Shown: piece by piece, positions 1-6,448 of the stretch
Position numbering within the stretch: position 1 is the first letter of the stretch
Layout of the letters: every line of letters begins with the position of its first letter
NCBI GenBank assembly: GCA_955652715.1
Contig: CATPBS010000101.1
Location: forward strand, 1-6,826
DNA: 6,826 nucleotides
Reading direction: 5' to 3'
Source: an uncultured Candidatus Udaeobacter sp.
Lineage (GTDB): Bacteria > Verrucomicrobiota > Verrucomicrobiia > Chthoniobacterales > UBA10450
Notes under the pieces: model-generated
Seen by the model: the letters and a program-made list of their open reading frames with translations, nothing else
Told to the model about the DNA's origin: nothing
The model's database searches: none
Position numbers and translations under genes: made by a program

Positions 1-334
1 GGGAATCTTCGCCCTGCTCTTTTGCGGCTGCGAGACCAAGCTCAAAATTGTCCATAATCGCCAACAACCGCTGGAGCAACGAGGTGTTGGCGTATTTGAT
101 TGCCTCTTCCTTTTCGCGCGCAGAGCGCTTCTTGTAGTTCTCGAAATCAGCCTGACTGCGCAATGCGAGATCGCGGAACCGGTCGAGATCGGCTTGCAAG
201 CCGGCCATTGCATCTTCCGCCTCGGTTTGGTTGGTAACGGTTGCTGCCGTAGGCGAGGCGGATGAAGGCATCGCTTTTGCCGACGCTGACGCCTTCATTC
301 GTTCGTTTTGTTCAGACATAGGAATTTTTTTCAT
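1..334 (-). CDS. grpE: GrpE, DnaK nucleotide exchange factor (N-terminal part, cut by window edge)
   Basis: GrpE is the cytoplasmic co-chaperone that releases ADP from DnaK so that a folded client can leave. About 111 codons are visible and the C-terminal half lies beyond base 1. After a Ser/Ala/Thr-rich, low-complexity head of about 35 residues comes a long helical segment with the family signature: LQADLDRFRDLALRSQADF, then ENYKKR, then LLQRLLAIMDNFELGL. This is the dimerising helix typical of GrpE. The chosen ATG (334-332) overlaps the stop of the upstream phosphatase gene as ATGA, which favours translational coupling. A second in-frame ATG at 319-317 (MSEQNERMK) is an equally GrpE-like start. 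Neither has a clear Shine-Dalgarno. The gene is last in view of a STAS-phosphatase-grpE run, so it is probably co-transcribed with them. The family call is firm; the start is not. Confidence 0.9.
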   Translation of the reverse strand, partial: MKKIPMSEQNERMKASASAKAMPSSASPTAATVTNQTEAEDAMAGLQADLDRFRDLALRSQADFENYKKRSAREKEEAIKYANTSLLQRLLAIMDNFELGLAAAKEQGEDS

Positions 335-1767
335 GTTTTGCGGATGGCAATCAAGGTCATGTCGTCGTTTTGAGGGGCCGAGCCGGTAAAGTCGCGCACG
401 TCCTCGATGATTTTCTTTACAATCGCCTGCGCGCCATCGTTCGCACTGGCCCGGACCGATTGCGTCATGCGACCGAGGCCGAACTCGTCTCCCTCAGTAT
501 TTAGCGCTTCAGTCACACCGTCGGTATAGAGGACGAGGCAATCATCGCGCTCGAGCTGAACGGCGAAGTCAACCGTAAGCCTATCAAACACGCTCCCGCT
601 GTCAATTCCCACGACCATGCCCGGCGACTTTACTGGCGTAACAGTTTGCGACTGCCGCCGGTAAAGTAACGGCGCGTCGTGTCCAGCGCGCGCGAGGGTA
701 ATGCCATTGCGCTGGTGGTCCAGAATGAGATAGGCCATGCTGATAAACATGTCTTCCTTGATATCAGGGTAAAGCTGACGATTCACCTTCCGTAAGACAT
801 CTGCTGGAGACGGGTTCCGAGTCGCCTCAGCGCGCAAAACACTGCGGCAAATCGCCATGATCAGCGATGCCGGCACACCTTTGCCTGAAACGTCTGCGAT
901 TGCGACGCCGAGCCGCTCGTCATCCACGTGGATGTAATCGAAGTAGTCGCCGCTTACCTGGCGTGCTGGCACATTGATGCCGCTGATCTGAAATCCATTG
1001 ATGGTCGGCGCTTCCGATGGGAGCAAAATCCGCTGAATGTCTCGTGCAATTTCGAGATCGTGATCCAACCGTTTCTTTTCGTTGGCCATCGAATAAATGA
1101 TGGCGTTGTAAAGGGCAAAGGCAGATTGCTCAGCGATCGATTTAAACACGACGAAGTCCCCCTGCGAAAACGGTGCACCCATGGGGCCATTGGCGAGCGC
1201 CAAGACACCCAGATCTTGATTCCCATACCGGAGCGCCGCCGCCATGATGGACCCACTGCCAAATGCGCTGCCGCGCAATTTCGCCAACTCCGGCGCATCC
1301 GAAAACTCGTTCAAATAGACAGATTGTCCTGTTTGCCAGACGCGTCCGATGAGTCCTTCACCTGGGCCGACTGTGTGCAGCCGTAGAAACCTCTCAACGG
1401 CGCTGGGAGCGGCGGCCGCTTGTTGCAAAATATTCGGCGGAATATCGGCTAGCGGCGGACAGCCCTTGGAGATGAACACTGGCGTGAGCTTCCCGCCAGT
1501 GCGATCGGTTACATAAAGCGCGCCGCCGTGCGCGTCGAGAATGCGCGTAGCGCCTTCGACAATAAGCCGATGGAGTTCCTGAGGTCGAATCGTCTCTCGG
1601 AAGGCTTCGCCAAGACCGTGCAGGAAATCGAAGACGAGCGTCTCCTCGACTTGGATCTCCTCATGAGAGCGCTCTAGGCTGCGAATCCGCCGCCTCTGGA
1701 GATAGCCAGTAACAATCCACCCAGCAACAGACGCAACAAGCAGTCCGAGGAGAAGAGTCGGCCACAT
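331..1767 (-). CDS. Membrane-anchored GAF + PP2C (SpoIIE/RsbU-type) serine/threonine phosphatase
   Basis: The protein has 478 residues. Residues 3-21 form one hydrophobic span followed by RRR, so the protein is probably inserted with the rest in the cytoplasm. Residues 22-45 look like a helical linker. A GAF sensor domain covers about 47-224 (GEGLIGRVWQTGQSVYLNE at 136-154), then a helical signalling linker (about 225-248). The PP2C domain at about 250-478 keeps its metal-binding motifs: SGDYFDY (272-278), DVSGKGVPASL (292-302), AGHDAP (361-366), YTDGVTEA (414-421) and QNDDMTL (466-472). It is therefore likely active, with a phosphorylated STAS protein as the natural substrate in partner-switch systems; the gene just upstream encodes one. 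The GAF ligand cannot be told from the sequence. The ATG is bounded: the stop codon of the STAS gene lies in the same frame six codons upstream. No Shine-Dalgarno is evident. The stop overlaps the grpE start by four bases. Confidence 0.93.
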   Translation of the reverse strand: MWPTLLLGLLVASVAGWIVTGYLQRRRIRSLERSHEEIQVEETLVFDFLHGLGEAFRETIRPQELHRLIVEGATRILDAHGGALYVTDRTGGKLTPVFISKGCPPLADIPPNILQQAAAAPSAVERFLRLHTVGPGEGLIGRVWQTGQSVYLNEFSDAPELAKLRGSAFGSGSIMAAALRYGNQDLGVLALANGPMGAPFSQGDFVVFKSIAEQSAFALYNAIIYSMANEKKRLDHDLEIARDIQRILLPSEAPTINGFQISGINVPARQVSGDYFDYIHVDDERLGVAIADVSGKGVPASLIMAICRSVLRAEATRNPSPADVLRKVNRQLYPDIKEDMFISMAYLILDHQRNGITLARAGHDAPLLYRRQSQTVTPVKSPGMVVGIDSGSVFDRLTVDFAVQLERDDCLVLYTDGVTEALNTEGDEFGLGRMTQSVRASANDGAQAIVKKIIEDVRDFTGSAPQNDDMTLIAIRKT

Positions 1768-1782
1768 CGTGCAAGGGCCAGC

Positions 1783-2298
1783 TTATTTGGAAGGCGTCTC
1801 GCGATGAAGGTCTTGTCTTAAGAAATCGAGAACGTCCTTAAATCGAAAGAGATTTTCCGGCGCCGCCTCGCAAAGTGCCTCGTGCGCTTCCAGCATCGTT
1901 TCTGCCTGCTCCTTTTTCTCGGTCTGTGGCGATTGGCGTCTGGCAGACCCCTCTAACGATTCCCATTCAGGCCCGCGCGCTCCGTTGCCATGAATATCAA
2001 ATATCTGATCGAGGCCCAGTCCAGAGAGAAGCTCCTGGCTGCGATTCCCACAGTGAACGATGTGCAGGTGACCGTGACCAAGTTCTTTTAGACGCAACGC
2101 TACGCTGGCCATCGTTCCCATGAATGTGGAATCCATCATGGCGCAATCCGCCAAATCCACTACAAACTCGCGATACCCGCGGTCCAACATCTCCCGCGCG
2201 AAGTCCTTCAGGTTGCCGCTATTGAGAAAACTACCTTTCCCCTCCACTTTCACCCATACGGTCGGGCCTCTCACCCCTACTTGAATAGATGAATCCAC
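1783..2298 (-). CDS. STAS-domain protein, anti-sigma factor antagonist-like (SpoIIAA/RsbV type)
   Basis: The protein has 171 residues. Residues about 5-105 match a STAS fold: beta strands (TVWVKVEG), a helix with REMLDRGYREFVVDL, then CAMMDSTFMGTM, where S57 (or T58) stands at the position phosphorylated in SpoIIAA/RsbV, and a last strand/helix (HLHIVHCG...LLSGLGLDQIFDI). In the usual scheme the unphosphorylated form captures an anti-sigma kinase and frees a sigma factor; phosphorylation switches it off. The next gene is a matching phosphatase, but no kinase is in the window. Residues about 106-171 are an extra tail: a charged, probably disordered linker, then a helical segment (about 130-165, with LEAHEALCEAAPENLFRFK). 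Family members are often only about 100-120 residues, so the tail may bind something else. The GTG start has a GGGGAG motif six bases upstream, which supports this start. Confidence 0.88.
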   Translation of the reverse strand: MDSSIQVGVRGPTVWVKVEGKGSFLNSGNLKDFAREMLDRGYREFVVDLADCAMMDSTFMGTMASVALRLKELGHGHLHIVHCGNRSQELLSGLGLDQIFDIHGNGARGPEWESLEGSARRQSPQTEKKEQAETMLEAHEALCEAAPENLFRFKDVLDFLRQDLHRETPSK

Positions 2299-2304
2299 AG
2301 TTAG

Positions 2305-2310
2305 CTCCCC
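2305..2310 (-). promoter_or_regulatory. Ribosome binding site of the STAS gene
   Basis: On the minus strand GGGGAG is followed by six bases (CTAACT) and then the GTG start at 2298-2296. This is the clearest Shine-Dalgarno I found in the window, and it decides in favour of the non-ATG start. The two genes that follow lack one and may rely on translational coupling. Confidence 0.6.
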
Positions 2311-2312
2311 AA

Positions 2313-2342
2313 AGGATACCAGCCCAAAAGGTATGCTGTCAA
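2313..2342 (-). promoter_or_regulatory. Putative sigma70-type promoter of the STAS-phosphatase-grpE operon
   Basis: A perfect -35 box TTGACA (2342-2337, minus strand) is followed by an 18-base spacer and a -10-like TATCCT (2318-2313; four of six consensus positions). Transcription would start around 2306-2300, leaving only a very short leader, and would partly collide with the ribosome binding site. If so, the true -10 could instead be GTATCC, one base closer to the -35. The call comes from motif match and position only. Confidence 0.5.
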
Positions 2343-2411
2343 ACCTCGCAGGACTTCGGAAGTTCCAGAAGTTGATCCGAACCGCAGGCCACGAAGGGCC
2401 GCATTAATGAA

Positions 2412-2442
2412 AGCGTCGCAGTGCGACGCTCGAGCACGAGCG
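2412..2442. other. Two overlapping, mutually exclusive GC-rich hairpins; possible terminator of the secreted-protein gene
   Basis: Stem 1 is a near-palindrome at 2412-2430: AGCGTCGC, loop AGT, GCGACGCT (8 bp). Stem 2 is at 2427-2442: CGCTCG, loop AGCA, CGAGCG (6 bp). They share bases 2427-2430 and so cannot both form. On the minus strand the pair lies about 30-60 bases past the stop of the 2470-3060 gene. Stem 1 is followed there by TTTCATTAATG, only a weak T-run, so intrinsic termination is possible but not clear. The stretch 2343-2469 holds no gene I can support. Confidence 0.4.
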
Positions 2443-2469
2443 AAAAAGCGGCCGGCCACGGCTGCCCGA

Positions 2470-3060
2470 TTACTCCCACATAAACGAGCGGTTTTCCGCC
2501 ACGATCCGGCCGTTTGCGATTAACAGGCATCGCCAGGCTATCACGCGGCCGTCATCGAAGTAATCGTCTCCGATGACCTTGAATTCAGTCTTACGAGTGC
2601 CGCGCACGTTTGCATACGTGATCTCCTGTGCCTGGACGTGTTCGTGCAGTTTTTCCTGGCGATACTCCAAACGCACTGTGACATCGGAGGGCCGTTTGGC
2701 TCGCCAAAAGAAATCGAAATAATCGCCAAATCGCTGGCGTTGATCGAGTCCCGTCACCGCCCCGAAAAGTCGGTACTGGCGCTCAAAGGTAATCGGGGCG
2801 TCCTGGAGCGTCGCAGTTTTCTGGCCAGGCGAATTTGACTTCCCGCCAAGTTTGCTCGTTTCCTGCCGACCGGCGGCACTTGGGGCGGGTCCTTTCTCGC
2901 TCAAGAAGAAAAGCTTCGTTTTTCGAAACTCGAAATCTTTATTTAACGCGACTGGGAGCGGCGTCACTTTTTCGACGACTCTGGGTTCTTCGCGAGCGGG
3001 CTTACTCCAAGCGTTAAGGGCCAAGAATATTAAAGCGAAGACTGCGACGGCAAACCTCAT
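2470..3060 (-). CDS. Secreted protein of unknown function
   Basis: The protein has 196 residues and I do not recognise the family. Residues 1-19 form a typical Sec signal peptide: MR, a hydrophobic core (FAVAVFALIFLALNA), and a plausible type I cleavage site after AWS (17-19). No lipobox cysteine is present. Residues 20-60 are charged. Residues about 60-88 are Ser/Gly/Lys/Gln-rich and probably disordered. From about 90 to the end a compact beta-rich domain is likely, with alternating aromatic and charged residues: ERQYRLFGAVTG, RFGDYFDFFWR, DVTVRLEYRQ, FKVIGDDYFDDGRVIAWRC, ANGRIVAENRSFMWE. Cys178 is the only cysteine, so no internal disulfide is possible. The gene stands alone, diverging from the exonuclease-ligase gene. 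The protein would act in the periplasm or at the cell surface. The coding call rests on the signal peptide, a protein-like composition over the whole length and a promoter in the right place. Confidence 0.75.
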   Translation of the reverse strand: MRFAVAVFALIFLALNAWSKPAREEPRVVEKVTPLPVALNKDFEFRKTKLFFLSEKGPAPSAAGRQETSKLGGKSNSPGQKTATLQDAPITFERQYRLFGAVTGLDQRQRFGDYFDFFWRAKRPSDVTVRLEYRQEKLHEHVQAQEITYANVRGTRKTEFKVIGDDYFDDGRVIAWRCLLIANGRIVAENRSFMWE

Positions 3061-3066
3061 TTAACT

Positions 3067-3096
3067 AATAAAGCGGGGTTTTGAATGGGGTGTCAA
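3067..3096 (-). promoter_or_regulatory. Putative promoter of the secreted-protein gene, implying a near-leaderless mRNA
   Basis: On the minus strand TTGACA (3096-3091) is followed by 18 bases and TTTATT (3072-3067; four of six -10 consensus positions). Only six bases (AGTTAA) separate this -10 from the ATG at 3060-3058. A transcript starting at the usual distance would therefore begin at or next to the start codon, and no Shine-Dalgarno is seen. Confidence 0.45.
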
Positions 3097-3186
3097 CGGG
3101 TAAAGCACAAGTCCCGCAGGTCGCACGCTGGCTCTTATGGAACTACAGGTTTTGCTCATGCGGATCCGAAAGTAATTTCTTATTTA

Positions 3187-5964
3187 ATGATTAAAGTTCA
3201 TTACGAACGCGGCGTTTATCTGCCGGAACAAGATCTGTGGCTGGACCCTTGGGACGCAAAGCGGTTCGCTTTCATTTCGCATGCGCACAGCGACCACATA
3301 GCGCCTCACGAAGAAATTATTGTTTCCGAGCGGACAGCGCGTTTGCTGCAAAGCCGGCTGCCCGGTCATCGCACCGAGCACGTTCTGCCATTTGGTGAAG
3401 AACGAACCGTGCACGGCATCGATCTAATGTTACTGCCCGCCGGCCATATCTTCGGCTCGGCGCAATGTTTTCTTTCTCTCGGTAATGAAACACTCCTTTA
3501 CACAGGAGATTTCAAACTGCGCCCGGGAAAATCTGCCGAACAGGCGAAATGGCGTCAGGCCGACACGCTCATTATGGAGACTACATTCGGTGTGCCGCGC
3601 TATCGATTTCCGCCAACAGAGCAAGTCATTGATCAAATCGTCTCATTCTGCCGCGAAGCAATTGACGACGCTAAGGTACCCGTGCTCCTGGGCTACTCGT
3701 TAGGCAAAGCGCAGGAAATACTGTGTTCGCTTGATGGGGCCGGCCTGACTCCGATGCTCCACGGCTCCGTTTACCAGATAACGCGCATCTACGAGCAGTT
3801 CGGTCAATCGTTTTGCCAATACGTGCGTTACAAGCCCAACGATGTTGCAGGAAAAGTCCTCATCTGCCCACCCAGCGCGAATCGGTCGCAAATGCTGGAA
3901 AGAATTCCACGCAAACGGGTGGCGATGATCAGTGGCTGGGCCGTCGATCCAAATGCCGTTTATCGCTACCAGGTCGATGCAGTATTTCCCCTCTCGGATC
4001 ACGCGGATTATGACGATTTGATCCGCTACGTCGGACTGGTGCAACCACAGCGAGTGCTTACGCTCCACGGTTTCGCTGCTGCGTTCGCCCGCGATCTTCG
4101 CGCGCGCGGCCTCGAAGCCTGGGCATTGAGCGAAGAAAACCAAATGGAACTGCATTTACCCGCTGCGGGGAGCGCACGGCCTCTGCGCCCGTGTGTGGGC
4201 GTGTCGCGGACTGCTGAATCGAGCGAAACTTCGTTTGAGCAAGACGCATTAGCTATCGAATCCGAATTTCTCGCGTTTGCGAGTGTTGGTGAAGCAATCG
4301 CTGCGGCGCCGTCAAAGCTGGAAAAAATTCGGCTTCTTGCCGATTATCTGCGCGGCCTGACGAGCGAGCGCCTTCCGATCGCGGCTCTCTACTTCACCGG
4401 AAGAGCGTTTGCCCAAAGCGATTTGCGCACACTGCAGGTTGGCTGGGCCGTCATCTTCCGTGCCTTGCAAGCCGCTACGAATATCGGCGACGCGGACTTT
4501 CATCGAATCGCCAGCGCCCACGGCGACGCCGGCAAAAGTGCGTTCGAAGTTCTCAATGGGCGCACGGCGCCGCAGCCGTTCAGCATCCGTGAATCACGCG
4601 ATTTGTTCGAAAATCTCCATCGTGCGCGCGGCCCGAGAGCCAAGGCGAAGCTGCTGCAAAATCGATTCTCTACCTCATCCGGGCGCGAAGGTCAGTACGT
4701 CGTTAAAATTTTGACCGGCGATCTGCGCATCGGATTGCGCGAGGGTTTGGTCGAGGAAGCGATCGCGAAGGCATTCGATGTTCCGCTCCAGCAGGTAAGA
4801 GAGGCGAACATGTTGTTGGGCGACATCGGTCAGACGGCAACACTCGCCTCGCAAAAAGAACTGCACCGAGCCAAACTGTCCATCTTTCGCCCGATCAAAT
4901 GCATGCTTGCGACTCCTCAGCCGACAGCCGAAGCCGTGTGGGGACGGTTTGTAAACGCGGCAGACGCCGATCGGGGGCCGGGGTCACAGATCCGGGCTAC
5001 GGTTTATTTGGAAGACAAATTTGATGGTATCCGCGCGCAGCTTCATCGCACGGCACAGCGGGTTGAAATTTTCTCGCGCGATTTGCGGCGCATCACCGGG
5101 CAATTTCCGGAATTGGCTGATCAAGCCAGGAATTTACAGGAAGAGCTGATTATTGACGGAGAAATCATCGCCTTCCAGGAAGGTCGCAGACTCACCTTCT
5201 TCGATCTACAAAGGCGACTCGGGCGCAAAAGCGACGGCGAAGATTTGTTCGCGCGCGCGGCAGCAGATGTGCCGGTCGCCTTTGTCGCGTTTGATCTTCT
5301 TTGGCTGAACGGGCAGTCGTTGCTAACAACTCCATTGCGCGAGCGGCGAAGACATCTCAGTCTTGTACAGTTGCCGTCGCAATTTCAAATGGCTAGAGTG
5401 ATCTCCGCTCATTCTGCCGAAGACATCGAACAAACGTTCCAACAGGCTCGCCGGCGCTTGAACGAAGGTCTGATGATCAAGGACCCGGAAAGCTTTTATT
5501 TGCCCGGCACCCGCGGCATGTTTTGGTTTAAACTCAAGAAAGAGCTAGCAACGCTGGATGTGGTCGTTGTAGCGGCTGAGCTTGGCCATGGCAAGCGCAA
5601 TAATGTCTTAAGCGATTACACCTTTGCGGTGCGCAATGAAGCGACTGGCGACCTTTTGCCGATTGGCAAAGCCTACAGCGGATTGACCGACGCAGAGATC
5701 GCGGAGCTAACCGAGCATTTCAAACAGAACACGACCGCCGATCATGGCCGATATCGTACGGTAAAACCGGATGTCGTGCTCGAGGTCGCCTTCAATTCAA
5801 TCCAGCCAAGCACGCGTCACGCCAGTGGACTGGCACTGCGTTTCCCAAGGATCAAAGCAATCCGGCGCGACAAGAACGTCGATTCGATCGACACGCTGCA
5901 GTACGCTCGCGATCTCGCAGAGCGAGGCGCAACCTCATCGCTCAGTTTTGACGGAGGCGGGTAA
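3187..5964 (+). CDS. Fused ligase-associated MBL/beta-CASP exonuclease and ATP-dependent DNA ligase
   Basis: The protein has 925 residues and two complete enzymes. Residues about 1-330 are a metallo-beta-lactamase/beta-CASP nuclease: HAHSDH (32-37), AGHIFGSAQ (85-93), YTGDFK (105-110), METTFG (130-135), ISGWA (248-252), SDHAD (270-274) and LHGF (293-296), so all expected metal ligands are kept. A linker (about 330-355) leads to a ligase N-terminal DNA-binding domain (about 357-540). The adenylation domain has motif I EDKFDGIR with nucleophile K611, motif III IIDGEI (655-660), IIIa FVAFDLLWLNG (699-709), IV EGLMIK (760-765) and V FKLKK (781-785). An OB-fold ends with motif VI RFPRIKAIRRDK (885-896). 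The ligase seals DNA nicks using ATP; the nuclease presumably trims ends. Separate homologues sit together in a bacterial repair cluster with an Lhr-like helicase and a phosphoesterase; neither is here. I chose M at 3187 (MIKVHYERG) because the family begins there. An in-frame ATG at 3085 adds 34 unlikely residues and overlaps the divergent promoter. Confidence 0.93.
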   Translation: MIKVHYERGVYLPEQDLWLDPWDAKRFAFISHAHSDHIAPHEEIIVSERTARLLQSRLPGHRTEHVLPFGEERTVHGIDLMLLPAGHIFGSAQCFLSLGNETLLYTGDFKLRPGKSAEQAKWRQADTLIMETTFGVPRYRFPPTEQVIDQIVSFCREAIDDAKVPVLLGYSLGKAQEILCSLDGAGLTPMLHGSVYQITRIYEQFGQSFCQYVRYKPNDVAGKVLICPPSANRSQMLERIPRKRVAMISGWAVDPNAVYRYQVDAVFPLSDHADYDDLIRYVGLVQPQRVLTLHGFAAAFARDLRARGLEAWALSEENQMELHLPAAGSARPLRPCVGVSRTAESSETSFEQDALAIESEFLAFASVGEAIAAAPSKLEKIRLLADYLRGLTSERLPIAALYFTGRAFAQSDLRTLQVGWAVIFRALQAATNIGDADFHRIASAHGDAGKSAFEVLNGRTAPQPFSIRESRDLFENLHRARGPRAKAKLLQNRFSTSSGREGQYVVKILTGDLRIGLREGLVEEAIAKAFDVPLQQVREANMLLGDIGQTATLASQKELHRAKLSIFRPIKCMLATPQPTAEAVWGRFVNAADADRGPGSQIRATVYLEDKFDGIRAQLHRTAQRVEIFSRDLRRITGQFPELADQARNLQEELIIDGEIIAFQEGRRLTFFDLQRRLGRKSDGEDLFARAAADVPVAFVAFDLLWLNGQSLLTTPLRERRRHLSLVQLPSQFQMARVISAHSAEDIEQTFQQARRRLNEGLMIKDPESFYLPGTRGMFWFKLKKELATLDVVVVAAELGHGKRNNVLSDYTFAVRNEATGDLLPIGKAYSGLTDAEIAELTEHFKQNTTADHGRYRTVKPDVVLEVAFNSIQPSTRHASGLALRFPRIKAIRRDKNVDSIDTLQYARDLAERGATSSLSFDGGG

Positions 5965-5982
5965 CTAACACCTCGGAGTTAC
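5961..5982. repeat. Small inverted repeat spanning two convergent stop codons
   Basis: GTAACT (5961-5966) pairs with AGTTAC (5977-5982) around a 10-base loop. The left arm contains the TAA of the ligase gene, and the right arm contains the minus-strand TAA of the lipoprotein gene. The 14-base gap between the stops leaves no room for an ordinary terminator. The stem is short, AT-rich and lacks a T-run, so it would be weak at best. Confidence 0.35.
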
Positions 5983-6371
5983 TGTGGCGTCGGCGAGGGA
6001 GATGGCGAAGTAGCCTCCGTCCCAGGAGGTGTCAGCGCGCGAGCCATTCTTCTTGCATGTAATTCTTCCATTCTACGCTGTCTTTGAGCCATTCGTTCTT
6101 GTAGTCTACTGTCTCTTTCAGCTTTGATCTCCGCGGGGTCCCGAATCAGTCCCTGCAATTGAGGGTCGCGGAGAGCCGCTTGCGCTTGCGCGCTCGCTTT
6201 GGGATTTTCCTTTTCGGCCAATGCTTTCTCTCTTTCATCCAATGCTTTCTCGCGTGCGTCCAGCTGCGCTTTCCGTTGAGCAAGTTGTTGTTCAGCGGTC
6301 AAATCTTGTTTTTGGCAGGAGGAACCCATCGCAAAAGCAATGAGCATCGACAGCACGCAAAGTTTTTTCAT
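5979..6371 (-). CDS. Small coiled-coil lipoprotein, function unknown
   Basis: The protein has 130 residues. MKK and a hydrophobic stretch (4-15) lead to GSSC at 16-19, a slightly degenerate lipobox with Cys19 as the likely lipidated residue. Residues about 24-56 are a strongly charged helix with heptad repeats (REKALDEREKALAEKE), expected to form a coiled coil. A second charged helix (about 78-110) holds LQERMAQRQRRMEELHARR. The tail is Pro/Ser/Thr-rich (PSPSPTPQ) and disordered. The layout suggests an envelope-anchored helical protein, distantly like small murein-lipoprotein or spacer-type proteins, but there is no homology-level evidence for a role. It converges on the ligase gene, with stops 14 bases apart. 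A 64-residue membrane protein gene lies 77 bases upstream on the same strand and may be co-transcribed. No clear Shine-Dalgarno is visible; a 13-base inverted repeat (CAGTT-GTA-AACTG, 6374-6386) occupies that place. Confidence 0.8.
   Translation of the reverse strand: MKKLCVLSMLIAFAMGSSCQKQDLTAEQQLAQRKAQLDAREKALDEREKALAEKENPKASAQAQAALRDPQLQGLIRDPAEIKAERDSRLQERMAQRQRRMEELHARRMARALTPPGTEATSPSPSPTPQ
6218..6251. repeat. Tandem 21-base period inside the lipoprotein gene
   Basis: CCAATGCTTTCTC occurs at 6218-6230 and again at 6239-6251, exactly 21 bases apart. Seven codons is one coiled-coil heptad, so the repeat encodes the two copies of REKAL. It looks like a heptad duplication. Confidence 0.8.
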
Positions 6372-6448
6372 GTCAGTTGTAAACTGTAATTGGTTTTCCG
6401 TAATTCGGATGAAAGCAAATTGAAGGCCAAGAGCTAGTCAAATGAAAC

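Noticed and set aside
928..1386. Plus-strand open frame of 152 codons
   Set aside because: It lies wholly inside the phosphatase gene on the other strand, has no protein-like domain, and that gene's motifs are unambiguous.
2339..2530. Minus-strand open frame of 63 codons
   Set aside because: It overlaps the end of the secreted-protein gene, runs through the hairpins and covers the -35 box of the next promoter; composition is not protein-like.
3137..3175. 12-residue open frame (MELQVLLMRIRK) ending 11 bases before the ligase start, as a leader peptide
   Set aside because: It has no Shine-Dalgarno, no repeated codons and no attenuator hairpin; a frame this short is expected by chance.
3085..3186. 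34-codon N-terminal extension of the exonuclease-ligase
   Set aside because: The residues are basic and low in structure, the region overlaps the divergent promoter, and the family begins at the MIKVHYERG start at 3187.
3700..4155. Minus-strand open frame of 151 codons
   Set aside because: It is antisense to the exonuclease domain, whose catalytic motifs run through this region; a shadow frame.
6374..6386. CAGTT-GTA-AACTG inverted repeat as an operator before the lipoprotein gene
   Set aside because: A 5-bp arm is too short to support a regulator site without a second copy or a known motif.
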